Assembly (NCBI GenBank): GCA_028817975.1
Contig: JAPPOJ010000160.1
Span: 1 to 36,567 of the forward strand
Direction of reading: 5' to 3'
Origin: Zetaproteobacteria bacterium
Lineage (GTDB): Bacteria > Bdellovibrionota_B > Oligoflexia > Oligoflexales > Bog-1112
Length of the DNA stretch: 36,567 nt
The notes under the pieces are model-generated. The model saw only the letters and a list, made by a program, of their open reading frames with translations, had not been told where the DNA came from and ran no database searches. Positions within the stretch are counted from its first letter, which is position 1; every line of letters starts with the position of its first letter. Position numbers and translations under genes: made by a program. Shown here in pieces: positions 25,775 to 34,870 of this stretch.

Positions 25775-26551
25775 GTGAAGTTGCTCGTGGGCCGTGCGAA
25801 TCAAGAGTCTGTCCTCCAAACTTTTTATGATATGCATCCCTATCCTTCTTACCCTTTTGCTGCCCGTCCACGGTTTCAAGAGGGGATTTGGGCTAATCCT
25901 CGTTTTCATCTTCACCGGGCTGGTCTTAAAGCTGGAAGTCGGCCTTTAAAAGTACTCATAGGCGGAGCAGGGGCGATTCTTCCTGCAGTCATAGGTAGTT
26001 GGTTGTGTCCGAATGACGTGCTGATTGTAAATGATCTCTCGGCGAGAAGTCTGAGGCGTGCAAAATTTGCGATGCGATGGCGCCATTTGTTTCAGAATAG
26101 GTGGTTTGTGGAACCATTACAGGCGACCTTACAACGCTTTCCGCATAATTTTTTGGACCATGCGGACTTGTTCGGAGTTTTACACCACATGTCACATCCT
26201 GAAGATGTATTGGTTCCTTTGTTTGATTGCTTAAAGCCAGGCGCTACCGTTCGTGTCATGGTTTATCATCATCATGGCCGTGAGCTGGTGCGGCGTGTGC
26301 GTGACCGTGTGGCTCCTTTCTCACCTTTTGAACCGAGAGACATCATGAAGGCAAGGGCGCGTGTTAGGGCCTTGGCCGATGATAAGGACTGGCAATCTTT
26401 TTTTGCAGCGATAGGTCCGGCATGGAAAGTCTCCGATGCTGACTTTGTCGACCGTTTTATGCACCCTCTGGAACGTTACTTTTCTATTGTACAGTGGCTG
26501 GGAATCTTTCGTGAGGTTGGTTTTCACTTGACTGCGGTGATGGATCGCTAG
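25775..26551 (+). CDS. SAM-dependent methyltransferase, N-terminal portion up to an in-frame TAG
   Basis: 'LKVLIGGAGAILPAVIGSWLCPNDVLIVNDLSARSLRRAK', 'ADLFGVLHHMSHPEDVLVPLFDCLKPGATVRVMVYH', typical class I MTase layout. Confidence 0.7.
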   Translation: MKLLVGRANQESVLQTFYDMHPYPSYPFAARPRFQEGIWANPRFHLHRAGLKAGSRPLKVLIGGAGAILPAVIGSWLCPNDVLIVNDLSARSLRRAKFAMRWRHLFQNRWFVEPLQATLQRFPHNFLDHADLFGVLHHMSHPEDVLVPLFDCLKPGATVRVMVYHHHGRELVRRVRDRVAPFSPFEPRDIMKARARVRALADDKDWQSFFAAIGPAWKVSDADFVDRFMHPLERYFSIVQWLGIFREVGFHLTAVMDR

Positions 26552-26566
26552 GCCGAATTAGATGAT

Positions 26567-26935
26567 TTGGTGAATCCTTTGTATGCTCCACCTCATGGGG
26601 AACAGCTCGACAAATATGCAGCTTTGCAGCGATTCCATGGGAATTATGAGTGCACCTTAACCAAACCGATGTCTTCTGATGAGGAGGGGAGTGTTGCTCC
26701 CGTAGAAAATTACCGAGCGGGTGATCTGCTTTATATTGCCTCTCTCAAGGTACACACGCCACCCCGTATATGGTTTGAGTTTCCTGAGACAGCCTCTCTT
26801 TCTTGTTCGGTACGTTGGAGAATTTGGTGGCAACATCTTGCGCAGGTATTTATGGGACTTCCACGCAGCGACTTGCCCCCTCTTGCGCAATCTGCAACGG
26901 ACCGTTTGTTGCGGTTGGGTGCAATTACTGTTTAG
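26567..26935 (+). pseudogene. In-frame downstream continuation of the methyltransferase ORF after TAG at 26549-26551
   Basis: 26567 is in the same frame as 25775; between TAG and 26567 the frame reads AELDD, then LVNPLYAPPHGEQLDKYAALQRF..., open to TAG at 26933-26935. Confidence 0.55.
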
Positions 26936-27993
26936 GTGTACCACCGAAAACGTATCTTAGCGATGCAGGTAAAGATGGCCGTGTATGCAAGAAGGAGGAG
27001 CAAAGTGGGTGCTACAGCGACCCAGTTTGCCGATTCTAACGCGATGAGGCGTGCACAGTCCACTCCGAGGGTGAGAGGAAGGTAGCTTGCGACCATATTG
27101 ATCCACTCAGGTAAATGGTCTCTTGAAAACCACACCCCGGCAAAAATCATCATAGGCAGTGTGAGAAAGTTGATGGTCCCATTGTAGGTTGCTGTATTGG
27201 AGTTACGTGCCGCGAGCAGCACTGCAATAGATGTAAAACACGCTGTTGAGATAAGCGCGCAAGTGAGGAACAGTGGGAGAGACCCTTGGATTCGAAATCC
27301 AAATATCGCCATGCCTGTAAGCAAAACGACGAAGACTTCTATCGCAAAGATAAAGATACGTCCAATGATATGTGACAGAATGTATGAGTAAGGGTTCATC
27401 GGAGTCGCAAGATAGCGCTTGAGTAGGTTTTCTCTGCGGTTGGAGACAATCGTCATGCCTGTGCCAAACATGCTTGTGGTGAACAAGCTAAAAATGAGTA
27501 GCCCTGGTATGAGAAAGTCTACATACCTTGCACCTGGAACTTCAAGCGAACGAGTCTGTGTCTTCACCGGATCTGTCCGGCCAAAGCTTGACTGGATGAC
27601 ATCGTTCACAGTTTGAAAAGCGCGGCTTCCTTCACTGAGTTCAGGGTCATAGACATAGTCGATAGAGTCCTTGTCAGTGTCTGGAACAACAAGTAGCCAG
27701 ATGTTGCCCCGTTTGAGCTGTGTATACCCTTCTTCCTGAGCGACTTCTTTGACTTTTATCCGGTTTGGGTATTCACCCAATGCATGACGGATGTTTTCGT
27801 AGAAACCATGCCGGCTGTCATTTTGGTTGATCAACCCAACAAAAACGGGCTTTTCTTGAGTGTCCGAAAGTGCAAGTCCCAGGACGCAAATCCAAATGAC
27901 AGGCATACAAACTACAAAAATCAACGCCGAAGGCTCACGACAAAATTCACGGATGCGACCTTTAACCAGCTCTATTAAACTTCGATTAATCAT
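26932..27993 (-). CDS. ABC-2 type transporter permease
   Basis: 'GRIREFCREPSALIFVVCMPVIWICVLGLAL', large extracytoplasmic loop, 'FLIPGLLIFSLFTTSMFGTGMTIVSNRRENLLKRYLATPMNPYSYI'. Confidence 0.88.
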   Translation of the reverse strand: MINRSLIELVKGRIREFCREPSALIFVVCMPVIWICVLGLALSDTQEKPVFVGLINQNDSRHGFYENIRHALGEYPNRIKVKEVAQEEGYTQLKRGNIWLLVVPDTDKDSIDYVYDPELSEGSRAFQTVNDVIQSSFGRTDPVKTQTRSLEVPGARYVDFLIPGLLIFSLFTTSMFGTGMTIVSNRRENLLKRYLATPMNPYSYILSHIIGRIFIFAIEVFVVLLTGMAIFGFRIQGSLPLFLTCALISTACFTSIAVLLAARNSNTATYNGTINFLTLPMMIFAGVWFSRDHLPEWINMVASYLPLTLGVDCARLIALESANWVAVAPTLLLLLAYTAIFTCIAKIRFRWYT

Positions 27994-28921
27994 CGCGTAA
28001 GCTTCTCCCTGTGAGGTTTAAAAAAACGTCTTCGAGTGTAAGTGATCTTAGACTTAGTTCTTCAATTTGGCAGTTATTTTTGCTGGCGCACTGCATTAAT
28101 GTTTGGATCGCTTCACTCGGCTCAATAACTCCGACTTGAATTTTTTGAAAGCCATCGGTGACTTGGGCGCTGCGGAGCCAGCTAATCTGTTCCGAGAGAA
28201 GTTGAAAATTGGTACGTGAAGTTTGGAAGGTTAGAATTGCCCTTGCATGACAGTGATTTTGGATAAGTTCTCGTACAGTACCTGCAGCAATGACTTTTCC
28301 TTGATCCATAATTACAACCCGATCTGCAAGTTTGTCCGCTTCTTCCATATAATGAGTCGTGAGAATGACAGCTACATTTTGTTTTTTTTGAGCCTCAATA
28401 CTTTGCCACAAATGCATACGAGCTTGGGGGTCGAGTCCAGTTGTCGGCTCATCTAGAAATAGGACTTTGGGAGAGTGAACTAAAGCACATGCCAGATATA
28501 CGCGTTGCTTCTGTCCTCCGGACAGGTGTTCGAGTCGAGTATGCTGTTTGCGTTGCAGTTGCATGTCCTGGATGAGCTGCTCGGTATTTGATTTTTCGGG
28601 ATAGAAGCTTGCGAAGAGTTCGATGGTCTCTCGTACCGTATATTTTTTATAGAGGTGAGTTTCTTGTAGTTGCACCCCGACATGAGCATATATCGCCCTT
28701 CTTTGGCTGCGATACTGCATGCCTAGAACTTCGATATTCCCTTGGTCAGGCTCGATAAGCCCTTCTAAGAGTTCGCAAGTCGTTGTTTTTCCAGCGCCAT
28801 TGGGTCCGAGGATCGCCACACACTCTCCGGGCATAAGCTCTAAGTCTATGTGGTCCACAGCAAGAGCGCTATTAAATTTTTTGCAGAGTCCATTTACCTT
28901 CAGAACTGGCTGAGTGCTCAT
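27986..28921 (-). CDS. ABC transporter ATP-binding protein (DrrA/CcmA-like exporter type)
   Basis: Walker A 'GPNGAGKTTTCELLEGL', signature 'LSGGQKQRVYLA', Walker B 'VLFLDEPTTGLDPQAR'; overlaps the permease start. Confidence 0.93.
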   Translation of the reverse strand: MSTQPVLKVNGLCKKFNSALAVDHIDLELMPGECVAILGPNGAGKTTTCELLEGLIEPDQGNIEVLGMQYRSQRRAIYAHVGVQLQETHLYKKYTVRETIELFASFYPEKSNTEQLIQDMQLQRKQHTRLEHLSGGQKQRVYLACALVHSPKVLFLDEPTTGLDPQARMHLWQSIEAQKKQNVAVILTTHYMEEADKLADRVVIMDQGKVIAAGTVRELIQNHCHARAILTFQTSRTNFQLLSEQISWLRSAQVTDGFQKIQVGVIEPSEAIQTLMQCASKNNCQIEELSLRSLTLEDVFLNLTGRSLRDD

Positions 28922-29196
28922 AAGCGTTCCTGTACATTCTCATTTAAAATCCCTTTGTAGGGAATGGGGCCAAAATCAAGTATAACTGCTCTAGCACATC
29001 AATCTATCTGTGGATGACTCGAAAGGTGCTTCAAAAAAAGGCAACGCATGTCTCCTTGAAGGATGTTGAACTTTTTCTGAATTAAGGCGTAGATAAAAGC
29101 CCTGGTGAGGTATATACCATAAAAACAAACCATCTTCATGTTAAAAGCTGTGTTTGGGTTAAATACAGGGTGATTTCTTTGGGAGTGGGTATTTGA

Positions 29197-30543
29197 ATGG
29201 ATAAAGTGGATCAATTATCTCAGGTAGACGTCTGCGTTGTCGGGGCTGGTCTCGCCGGCGTACTCACAGCATTGCGGCTCGCGGAGGCTTGTCCTCAGCA
29301 AAAAGTAGTGATCTGGGAACAGTCTTCGAGGGTAGGGGGGCGCGCTCGTACAACACATGGCAAGGACGATTTGTCGGGAGTGGGTTTCTCCTTAGTTACG
29401 GAGGAAATGTTCGCTTTTTTAAGGCGTACTTTTCAGCCCCTTTTGGGAACAGAGGGCTTAACGGCTTCTCTGGCGGTACCGGTGAAATCTGCGATGGTGC
29501 TCCACCAGCAGAAGTTTAAGTCACTTTCGTGGTCAACTTACTTTTCGGATGTTGGCTTGCGTACGGTGAGTAGCGGTGAAGTTGCAACGATATGGCGACG
29601 GCTCGAGCAGCAAATGATGGCCTTGGAGGTTCCTCAAAGAGACGTACCGCTTGCCAAAATATGGAGTGAAAGTAAAAAACATCCTGCTTTGCGTGCTATA
29701 GAACAGTGGCTTCATCCTCTAGGCTTTAGTGGGGAGCTGCTTACTTGGAGCGTACGTGCACTTTTAGAACGGTTGGAATATAGCCGTGCTTTGAGCTGGG
29801 AGCTGAGTTGGGATCACTTGGACGTAATGCTCTCTGATCTGGAGGGAAGTATGGCAAATCTTCAGATCCTGCGTGGCACAAAGTTGATGAAGGCCATACC
29901 TGCCCAGACGTTGGGGTGGAAACTTGTAGGACCTGAACTGCAAATGGACGCACGTTATTTGGTGAATGCGACTCCCCCGGCATTGATGAGTGATTGGCTC
30001 GAAATGGAATGGCTACCTCGCCCGGTTATGCAGCAAGCGATTAAAGTGTTACCGGTCTCACTTGTTAAGCTATCGTTAGACTTACCACAGTTAGATGAAA
30101 GTTGGTCTGCAGAAGCGCCAAACTTTTGTCCGGCCACCTGGATTTTAGTGGAAAATGTTACCTTTCAGCTTGAGGGAGAAGGCAAAGTTTCGTTTAAAAC
30201 TTGGATTGACTTCGAACAAAGCTTAGATGCGCCAAGTGTTGTGAAAGCTGTGCGACGCTTGCGACGCGCGAAGGAAAAGTTGTTGCGTTCTTTAGGTCTT
30301 GTGGATCAGGGTAGTTCCGCACAAGGTCGTGAGCGTATTGCTTTAGTTCCTGTGGGTCCTGGACATCCCGCAACGTCTCTGGCCGCGAGGCTAGGGGCTT
30401 ATTTGGAGTTAGAGCAGTCTTTGCATGGCAAATATATTTCTTTTTGTGGAGATATGCTTGGGTCTTCCTTTTCTCCAGACAAAAATCTTATGACATCTGT
30501 CGTAAGGGTGTGCGATAAAGTGGGTCAGTTTTTGCGCTCGTAG
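29197..30543 (+). CDS. FAD-dependent oxidoreductase (flavin amine oxidase / protoporphyrinogen oxidase-like)
   Basis: Rossmann 'VCVVGAGLAGVLTALRLAEACPQQKVVIWEQSSRVGGRARTTHG'. Confidence 0.75.
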   Translation: MDKVDQLSQVDVCVVGAGLAGVLTALRLAEACPQQKVVIWEQSSRVGGRARTTHGKDDLSGVGFSLVTEEMFAFLRRTFQPLLGTEGLTASLAVPVKSAMVLHQQKFKSLSWSTYFSDVGLRTVSSGEVATIWRRLEQQMMALEVPQRDVPLAKIWSESKKHPALRAIEQWLHPLGFSGELLTWSVRALLERLEYSRALSWELSWDHLDVMLSDLEGSMANLQILRGTKLMKAIPAQTLGWKLVGPELQMDARYLVNATPPALMSDWLEMEWLPRPVMQQAIKVLPVSLVKLSLDLPQLDESWSAEAPNFCPATWILVENVTFQLEGEGKVSFKTWIDFEQSLDAPSVVKAVRRLRRAKEKLLRSLGLVDQGSSAQGRERIALVPVGPGHPATSLAARLGAYLELEQSLHGKYISFCGDMLGSSFSPDKNLMTSVVRVCDKVGQFLRS

Positions 30544-30591
30544 AAACGTGCCATCTGATGTCGTTCTAACTCTGAAGGTGAAGGGGGATGT

Positions 30592-31446
30592 GTGGGAATT
30601 TTGATTCAAGGCAAAGAAATTGCGGCTAAGCTGACGGTGCAGTTGGCTCAACGGGTTGAAAATTACATTCTAGAAGGGAGAAAACGTCCCTCTCTGCATG
30701 TTATTTTGGTAGGAGATGACCCTGCTAGCCAGGTTTATGTAGGGCATAAGGAGAAGGCGTGCGCGCGTGTGGGGATTACCTCTTACACGCATCGTCTGGC
30801 AGCGGAAACTTCTCAGCAGGAGCTGGAAAACTTGGTGGAAAAGCTACGTTTGGACACTGATGTGGATGGTATTCTCATTCAGCTTCCCTTGCCTCAAGGT
30901 CTTGACTCTTCAAGTGCTATTGACAAGATAGGTCCTGATAAGGATGTGGATGGCCTTACCATATATAATCAAGGTGCGCTGGCTTTGGGTTCACCTTATC
31001 GTGTGCCGTGTACGCCTAAGGGTATACTTTGCTTGTTGCGTGAAGCCTGTGTCTCTTTAGAGGGCAAGCATGCTGTGGTTGTGGGGCGTAGTAAACTGGT
31101 GGGACTCCCCGTTGCACGGCTGTTATCTTTAGCCAATGCAACGGTCACTTTAGTACATTCGAAAACCAAGTGTCCACAGGAAATATGCTGTCAAGCAGAT
31201 GTCTTAGTGGTTGCAGCGGGGCAGCCAGAAATGGTGCGGTGTGATTGGATCAAAGAGGGTGCTGTTGTTATCGATGTGGGGATTCATCGTAAGGCGGATG
31301 GCTCGCTCACCGGAGATGTCGACCCTCAAGCTGCACAAAATGTGGCGCATATGTACACCCCGGTACCAGGAGGGGTGGGCCCGATGACTATTTTTTCTCT
31401 TTTGGAAAATACTGTAGAAGCCGCATATGGAGTCTCTTTTGGCTAA
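30592..31446 (+). CDS. folD: Bifunctional methylenetetrahydrofolate dehydrogenase/cyclohydrolase
   Basis: 'VGDDPASQVYVGHKEKACARVGI', 'DGILIQLPLPQGLD', 'PDKDVDGLT', 'VVVGRSKLVGLPVARLL', 'TPVPGGVGPMTI'. GTG start after AGGGGG SD. Confidence 0.95.
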   Translation: MGILIQGKEIAAKLTVQLAQRVENYILEGRKRPSLHVILVGDDPASQVYVGHKEKACARVGITSYTHRLAAETSQQELENLVEKLRLDTDVDGILIQLPLPQGLDSSSAIDKIGPDKDVDGLTIYNQGALALGSPYRVPCTPKGILCLLREACVSLEGKHAVVVGRSKLVGLPVARLLSLANATVTLVHSKTKCPQEICCQADVLVVAAGQPEMVRCDWIKEGAVVIDVGIHRKADGSLTGDVDPQAAQNVAHMYTPVPGGVGPMTIFSLLENTVEAAYGVSFG

Positions 31447-32825
31447 GACTCGCTTTGGCGAATATAGTTGGCAATATATGTTGTTCCAAGTAGCAAGCCG
31501 ATCAGGTTAGGAATAGCCATCAAAGCATTAGCCAGGTCTGCGATGGCCCAAACCAAATGTAATTCCATCAGTGCAGCTGGAACCATAATGGCGACATATA
31601 GGGTGCGATAGGGAAGTACTCCTTTTGTCCCCACTAAATACTCCACGCACTTCTCGCCATAGTATGCCCACCCTAATATGGTTGAGTATGCAAAGAAAAT
31701 GAGACTCATGCTAACAAATCCAGCACCTCCAGAAAAACCTTTTTCGAACGCCGCCATTGCAAGGGGAGCGCCATTGAGGGGAAGCCCTGAGGAAGGATTT
31801 ATTTCTCCCTGCACTTGAGTAATGCAGATGACGATCCCTGTGACCATGCATACAACGAATGTGGAAAGAAAGGCTCCTGTCATGGAAATAAGCGCTTGGT
31901 CGTAGCTGGAGTTCGACTTAGCGGTTGCTGCGGCAATCGAGGACGTTCCTAGTCCAGCCTCATTCGAAAAGATCCCCCGAGAAACCCCAGCCTGTAAAGC
32001 TTGTCCGAGGGTAAAGCCTGCGGCTCCACCCGCAGCTGAACGGAGTGTAAACGCTGCATCGACAATTTGATACAGTACGGTAGGAAGCATGTCTAAATGA
32101 ACGTAAATGACCCAGCATCCGCCTACTAAGTAAGCTGCTCCCATAACGGGTACAAATACTTCGGCAATACGTCCGATAGATCGAATCCCTCCAAAGAGCA
32201 CAGCAGCTGTGAGGAGGCTTAGTAAGATGCCGCTCCAAAGTTTAGGGATGCCCATAAAAGAGAGCGCTGCATCTGTTACGGAGTGTACCTGTACCATGTT
32301 TCCTGTACCGACGGTTGCAAGCGTACCAAACAATGCGAAGGCAAAACTCAAGTAGGTTGCTCCACTCACTTTTTCCAGGTAGTACATGGGGCCACCAATG
32401 GATTCTCCTTTCTCATTTTTTTGGCGGTAATGATGGGCAAGAAAGCTTTCAGCAAACTTAATGATCATACCGATGGAGGCGATTATGCACATCCACAAGA
32501 GTGATCCTGGCCCTCCGCTTACAAGTGCGGTTGCAACCCCAGCTATGTTACCGGTGCCAATGGCAGCAGCGAGAGAAGTCATGAGCGCTTGAAAGTGGGT
32601 AAGTTCTCCGGGTCCCTGGTTTTCGGCATCACTTCGACTACGTAAGACGAGTGAGAAGGCTTTGGGGAGGAGAGTGAACTGTAGGCCCTTTAGGCACCAT
32701 GTTAGCCAAAGTCCTGTGGCAACCATGAGTAATGACAAGGGTGCTGACCATAAATAGTCTCTTAACAGCTCAATTTGTAGAGTAAGATATTCCACAGTTT
32801 TTCTTTCAAATGGTGATGCATGCAT
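31443..32825 (-). CDS. Sodium:alanine/glycine symporter (AGCS family)
   Basis: 'FQALMTSLAAAIGTGNIAGVATALVSGGPGSLLWM', 'GGPMYYLEK', 'GIFSNEAGLGTSSIAAA'. Start uncertain (ORF track 32876; ATG at 32825 used). Confidence 0.9.
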   Translation of the reverse strand: MHASPFERKTVEYLTLQIELLRDYLWSAPLSLLMVATGLWLTWCLKGLQFTLLPKAFSLVLRSRSDAENQGPGELTHFQALMTSLAAAIGTGNIAGVATALVSGGPGSLLWMCIIASIGMIIKFAESFLAHHYRQKNEKGESIGGPMYYLEKVSGATYLSFAFALFGTLATVGTGNMVQVHSVTDAALSFMGIPKLWSGILLSLLTAAVLFGGIRSIGRIAEVFVPVMGAAYLVGGCWVIYVHLDMLPTVLYQIVDAAFTLRSAAGGAAGFTLGQALQAGVSRGIFSNEAGLGTSSIAAATAKSNSSYDQALISMTGAFLSTFVVCMVTGIVICITQVQGEINPSSGLPLNGAPLAMAAFEKGFSGGAGFVSMSLIFFAYSTILGWAYYGEKCVEYLVGTKGVLPYRTLYVAIMVPAALMELHLVWAIADLANALMAIPNLIGLLLGTTYIANYIRQSES

Positions 32826-32879
32826 GAAGTCACAAGAATGTCTTCTACCAAAAGAACTTTTTTTTTGCAAGGTCAAAAC

Positions 32880-32908
32880 TTGACTTTGCCTAAACTTTTA
32901 GGTATGTT
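32880..32908 (+). promoter_or_regulatory. Putative sigma70-type promoter upstream of the monothiol glutaredoxin gene
   Basis: TTGACT-(17 nt)-TATGTT, about 65 nt upstream of ATG 32975. Confidence 0.45.
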
Positions 32909-32974
32909 GGCCAACTGGCAGATTTCGTATTTTCCTTGTAAATAAAGAAAATACTGCAAGTTAAAGGAGTGCGT

Positions 32975-33286
32975 ATGTTATCTGAAGAAGTCAAAGCAAA
33001 AATTGAATCTTGTATTCAAGACAACCGTGTGATGTTGTTTATGAAAGGTGAAAAGACGGAGCCTATGTGTGGTTTTTCCGCACAAGTCGTACAGATTTTG
33101 AACCAAGCGGGTGTAGAGTATCATACGGAGAACGTGCTTGCAGACTGGGATTTACGTGAGGGAATTAAAGAATTCTCGAACTGGCCAACGATCCCTCAAC
33201 TTTATGTTAATGGTAAGTTTTTGGGTGGATGTGACATTGTAATGGAGTTACACCGTAAGGGGGAACTGTCGGCGATGCTACCGTAG
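32975..33286 (+). CDS. grxD: Monothiol glutaredoxin (Grx4/GrxD family)
   Basis: 'VMLFMKGEKTEPMCGFSAQVVQIL' with CGFS active site; 'WPTIPQLYVNGKFLGGCDI'. AAAGGAG SD at 32963-32969 favours ATG 32975. Confidence 0.93.
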   Translation: MLSEEVKAKIESCIQDNRVMLFMKGEKTEPMCGFSAQVVQILNQAGVEYHTENVLADWDLREGIKEFSNWPTIPQLYVNGKFLGGCDIVMELHRKGELSAMLP

Positions 33287-33361
33287 CTCGGATGATGCTT
33301 GCAATGTTACGGCTTCATGCTTGAAGGCTCTTTCTTCTTGTGATAGAGTGGACTGCCTTTT

Positions 33362-33436
33362 GGTCCCATAGTTTAATGGATAGAACGAGGCATTCCTAAT
33401 GCCTAGGTAGAGGTTCGATTCCTCTTGGGACCGCCA
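33362..33436 (+). tRNA. tRNA-Arg (anticodon CCT), CCA encoded
   Basis: Acceptor GGTCCCA/TGGGACC, anticodon stem-loop AGGCA-TTCCTAA-TGCCT, T arm AGAGG-TTCGATT-CCTCT, G discriminator followed by CCA. Confidence 0.93.
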
Positions 33437-33449
33437 TTTAAAATTTTGT

Positions 33450-33485
33450 AACCTTCAGTGTGTCCTCATATTGAAGGTTTTTTTT
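33450..33485 (+). terminator. Rho-independent terminator after tRNA-Arg
   Basis: Perfect 8-bp stem AACCTTCA (33450-33457) / TGAAGGTT (33472-33479), with a T tract at 33478-33485. Confidence 0.75.
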
Positions 33486-33503
33486 AATTTTGAGAAGTTG
33501 AAC

Positions 33504-34331
33504 ATGCAGTTTTATCAAGATTTGTTGAGAGATGTACTAGAAAATGGTGAGGATCGCCAAGATCGAACGGGGATAGGGGTGCGCTCTGTTTTTGGGCGTC
33601 AATTGCGTTTTGATCTGCGTGAGGGGTTTCCCCTGGTTACGACAAAGAAAATTCATTTGAGTAGTGTCGTACATGAGCTGTTGTGGTTTTTGCGTGGTGA
33701 CACCAATGTTCAATATTTAAAAGAACATAAGGTGCGGATTTGGGATGAGTGGGCGGATGAAAAAGGAGACTTAGGCCCTGTATATGGGCAGCAGTGGCGC
33801 CACTGGGCTGGAGTGGATCAAATTCAGCAGTTAGTGGTGAACTTAGTTAAGCACCCTTTTTCTAGACGTCATGTTGTTTCTGCGTGGAATGTTGCTGATT
33901 TGCCAGATGAAGCACACTCGCCGCAGCAGAACGTCCGTTTGGGGAAAATGGCACTTGCTCCATGTCACTGTTTGTTTCAGTTTTATGTGTCAAAAGATGG
34001 TGAGCTTTCCTGTCAGCTCTATCAGAGAAGTGCAGACCTTTTCCTTGGAGTACCCTTTAATATAGCCTCCTATGCTCTCTTGACGCACATGCTTGCAGCA
34101 CAGACGGGCTTGCGAGTAGGGGATTTTGTCCATACTTTTGGTGATGTGCATTTGTATCATAATCACCTTACGGACGATATTGTCTATGAACAGTTGCGAC
34201 GCCAACCTCGTGCTTTGCCACAGCTGCATATTAAGCGTCAGCCTGAGAGTATTGTAGACTATCAGTTTGATGATTTTGAGTGGCGGGGCTATGATCCCTA
34301 TCCTGCGATTCGTGCTCCCATTGCGATTTAG
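33504..34331 (+). CDS. thyA: Thymidylate synthase
   Basis: Start set at ATG 33504 ([38 protein letters not shown]). '[14 protein letters not shown]', '[24 protein letters not shown]'. Confidence 0.96.
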   Translation: MQFYQDLLRDVLENGEDRQDRTGIGVRSVFGRQLRFDLREGFPLVTTKKIHLSSVVHELLWFLRGDTNVQYLKEHKVRIWDEWADEKGDLGPVYGQQWRHWAGVDQIQQLVVNLVKHPFSRRHVVSAWNVADLPDEAHSPQQNVRLGKMALAPCHCLFQFYVSKDGELSCQLYQRSADLFLGVPFNIASYALLTHMLAAQTGLRVGDFVHTFGDVHLYHNHLTDDIVYEQLRRQPRALPQLHIKRQPESIVDYQFDDFEWRGYDPYPAIRAPIAI

Positions 34332-34345
34332 AAAAGGTCCTTAAA

Positions 34346-34858
34346 GTGGATATTCATTTGATTGCAGCTGTTGGCCAAGGTGGCGAGTTAGGTAAGCGCG
34401 GAGCCTTATGCTGGAGAATTAAAGAAGACTTAGCCATGTTTAAGTCTCTAACCATGGGGTTTCCCATTGTTATGGGGCGGAAAACATTTGCCTCCTTACC
34501 TAAGGTTTTGCCTGGTCGCAAGCATTATGTCTTGACCCGAAGTGCAACCCCGTTGCAACATCCGCGTGCGGAGTCTTCAGGCCAGGTCTTTTACTTTCGT
34601 GATTTTGAAGCAATGTTGGCTTACGCGCATACTGCTGGAGATTCGAAATTATTTGTCATTGGGGGAGGTGCTTTGTATCAGTCGGTCTTACCTCAGGTCC
34701 ATCAGATGTTTTTAACGCGCATTGCTGCGAGTGACCCTGAGGCAGACACATTTTTTCCTGACTGGGATGTGGATGCTTGGGAGTTAAAGCGAACAAGTAT
34801 GTTAGCGGCGGCGCCGGTAGCTGCTTGTATGGAGCACTGGTCACGCAAGTGCGACTAG
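34346..34858 (+). CDS. folA: Dihydrofolate reductase
   Basis: 'IHLIAAVGQGGELGKRGALCWRIKEDLAMFKSLTMGFPIVMGRKTFASLPKVLPGRKHYVLTR', 'FVIGGGALYQSVLPQ'. GTG start. Confidence 0.93.
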   Translation: MDIHLIAAVGQGGELGKRGALCWRIKEDLAMFKSLTMGFPIVMGRKTFASLPKVLPGRKHYVLTRSATPLQHPRAESSGQVFYFRDFEAMLAYAHTAGDSKLFVIGGGALYQSVLPQVHQMFLTRIAASDPEADTFFPDWDVDAWELKRTSMLAAAPVAACMEHWSRKCD

Positions 34859-34870
34859 GAGTGCATAGAG

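Noticed and set aside
26549-26551. Pyrrolysine or other genome-wide recoding of TAG
   Set aside because: TAG ends other genes in the window, the protein is not a known Pyl methylamine methyltransferase, and no pyl genes are present here. A nonsense mutation or an error is simpler.
29109-29118. Palindrome GGTATATACC upstream of the FAD oxidoreductase gene
   Set aside because: Exact 10-bp palindrome, but short and AT-rich; occurrence by chance is likely and no matching regulator is known.
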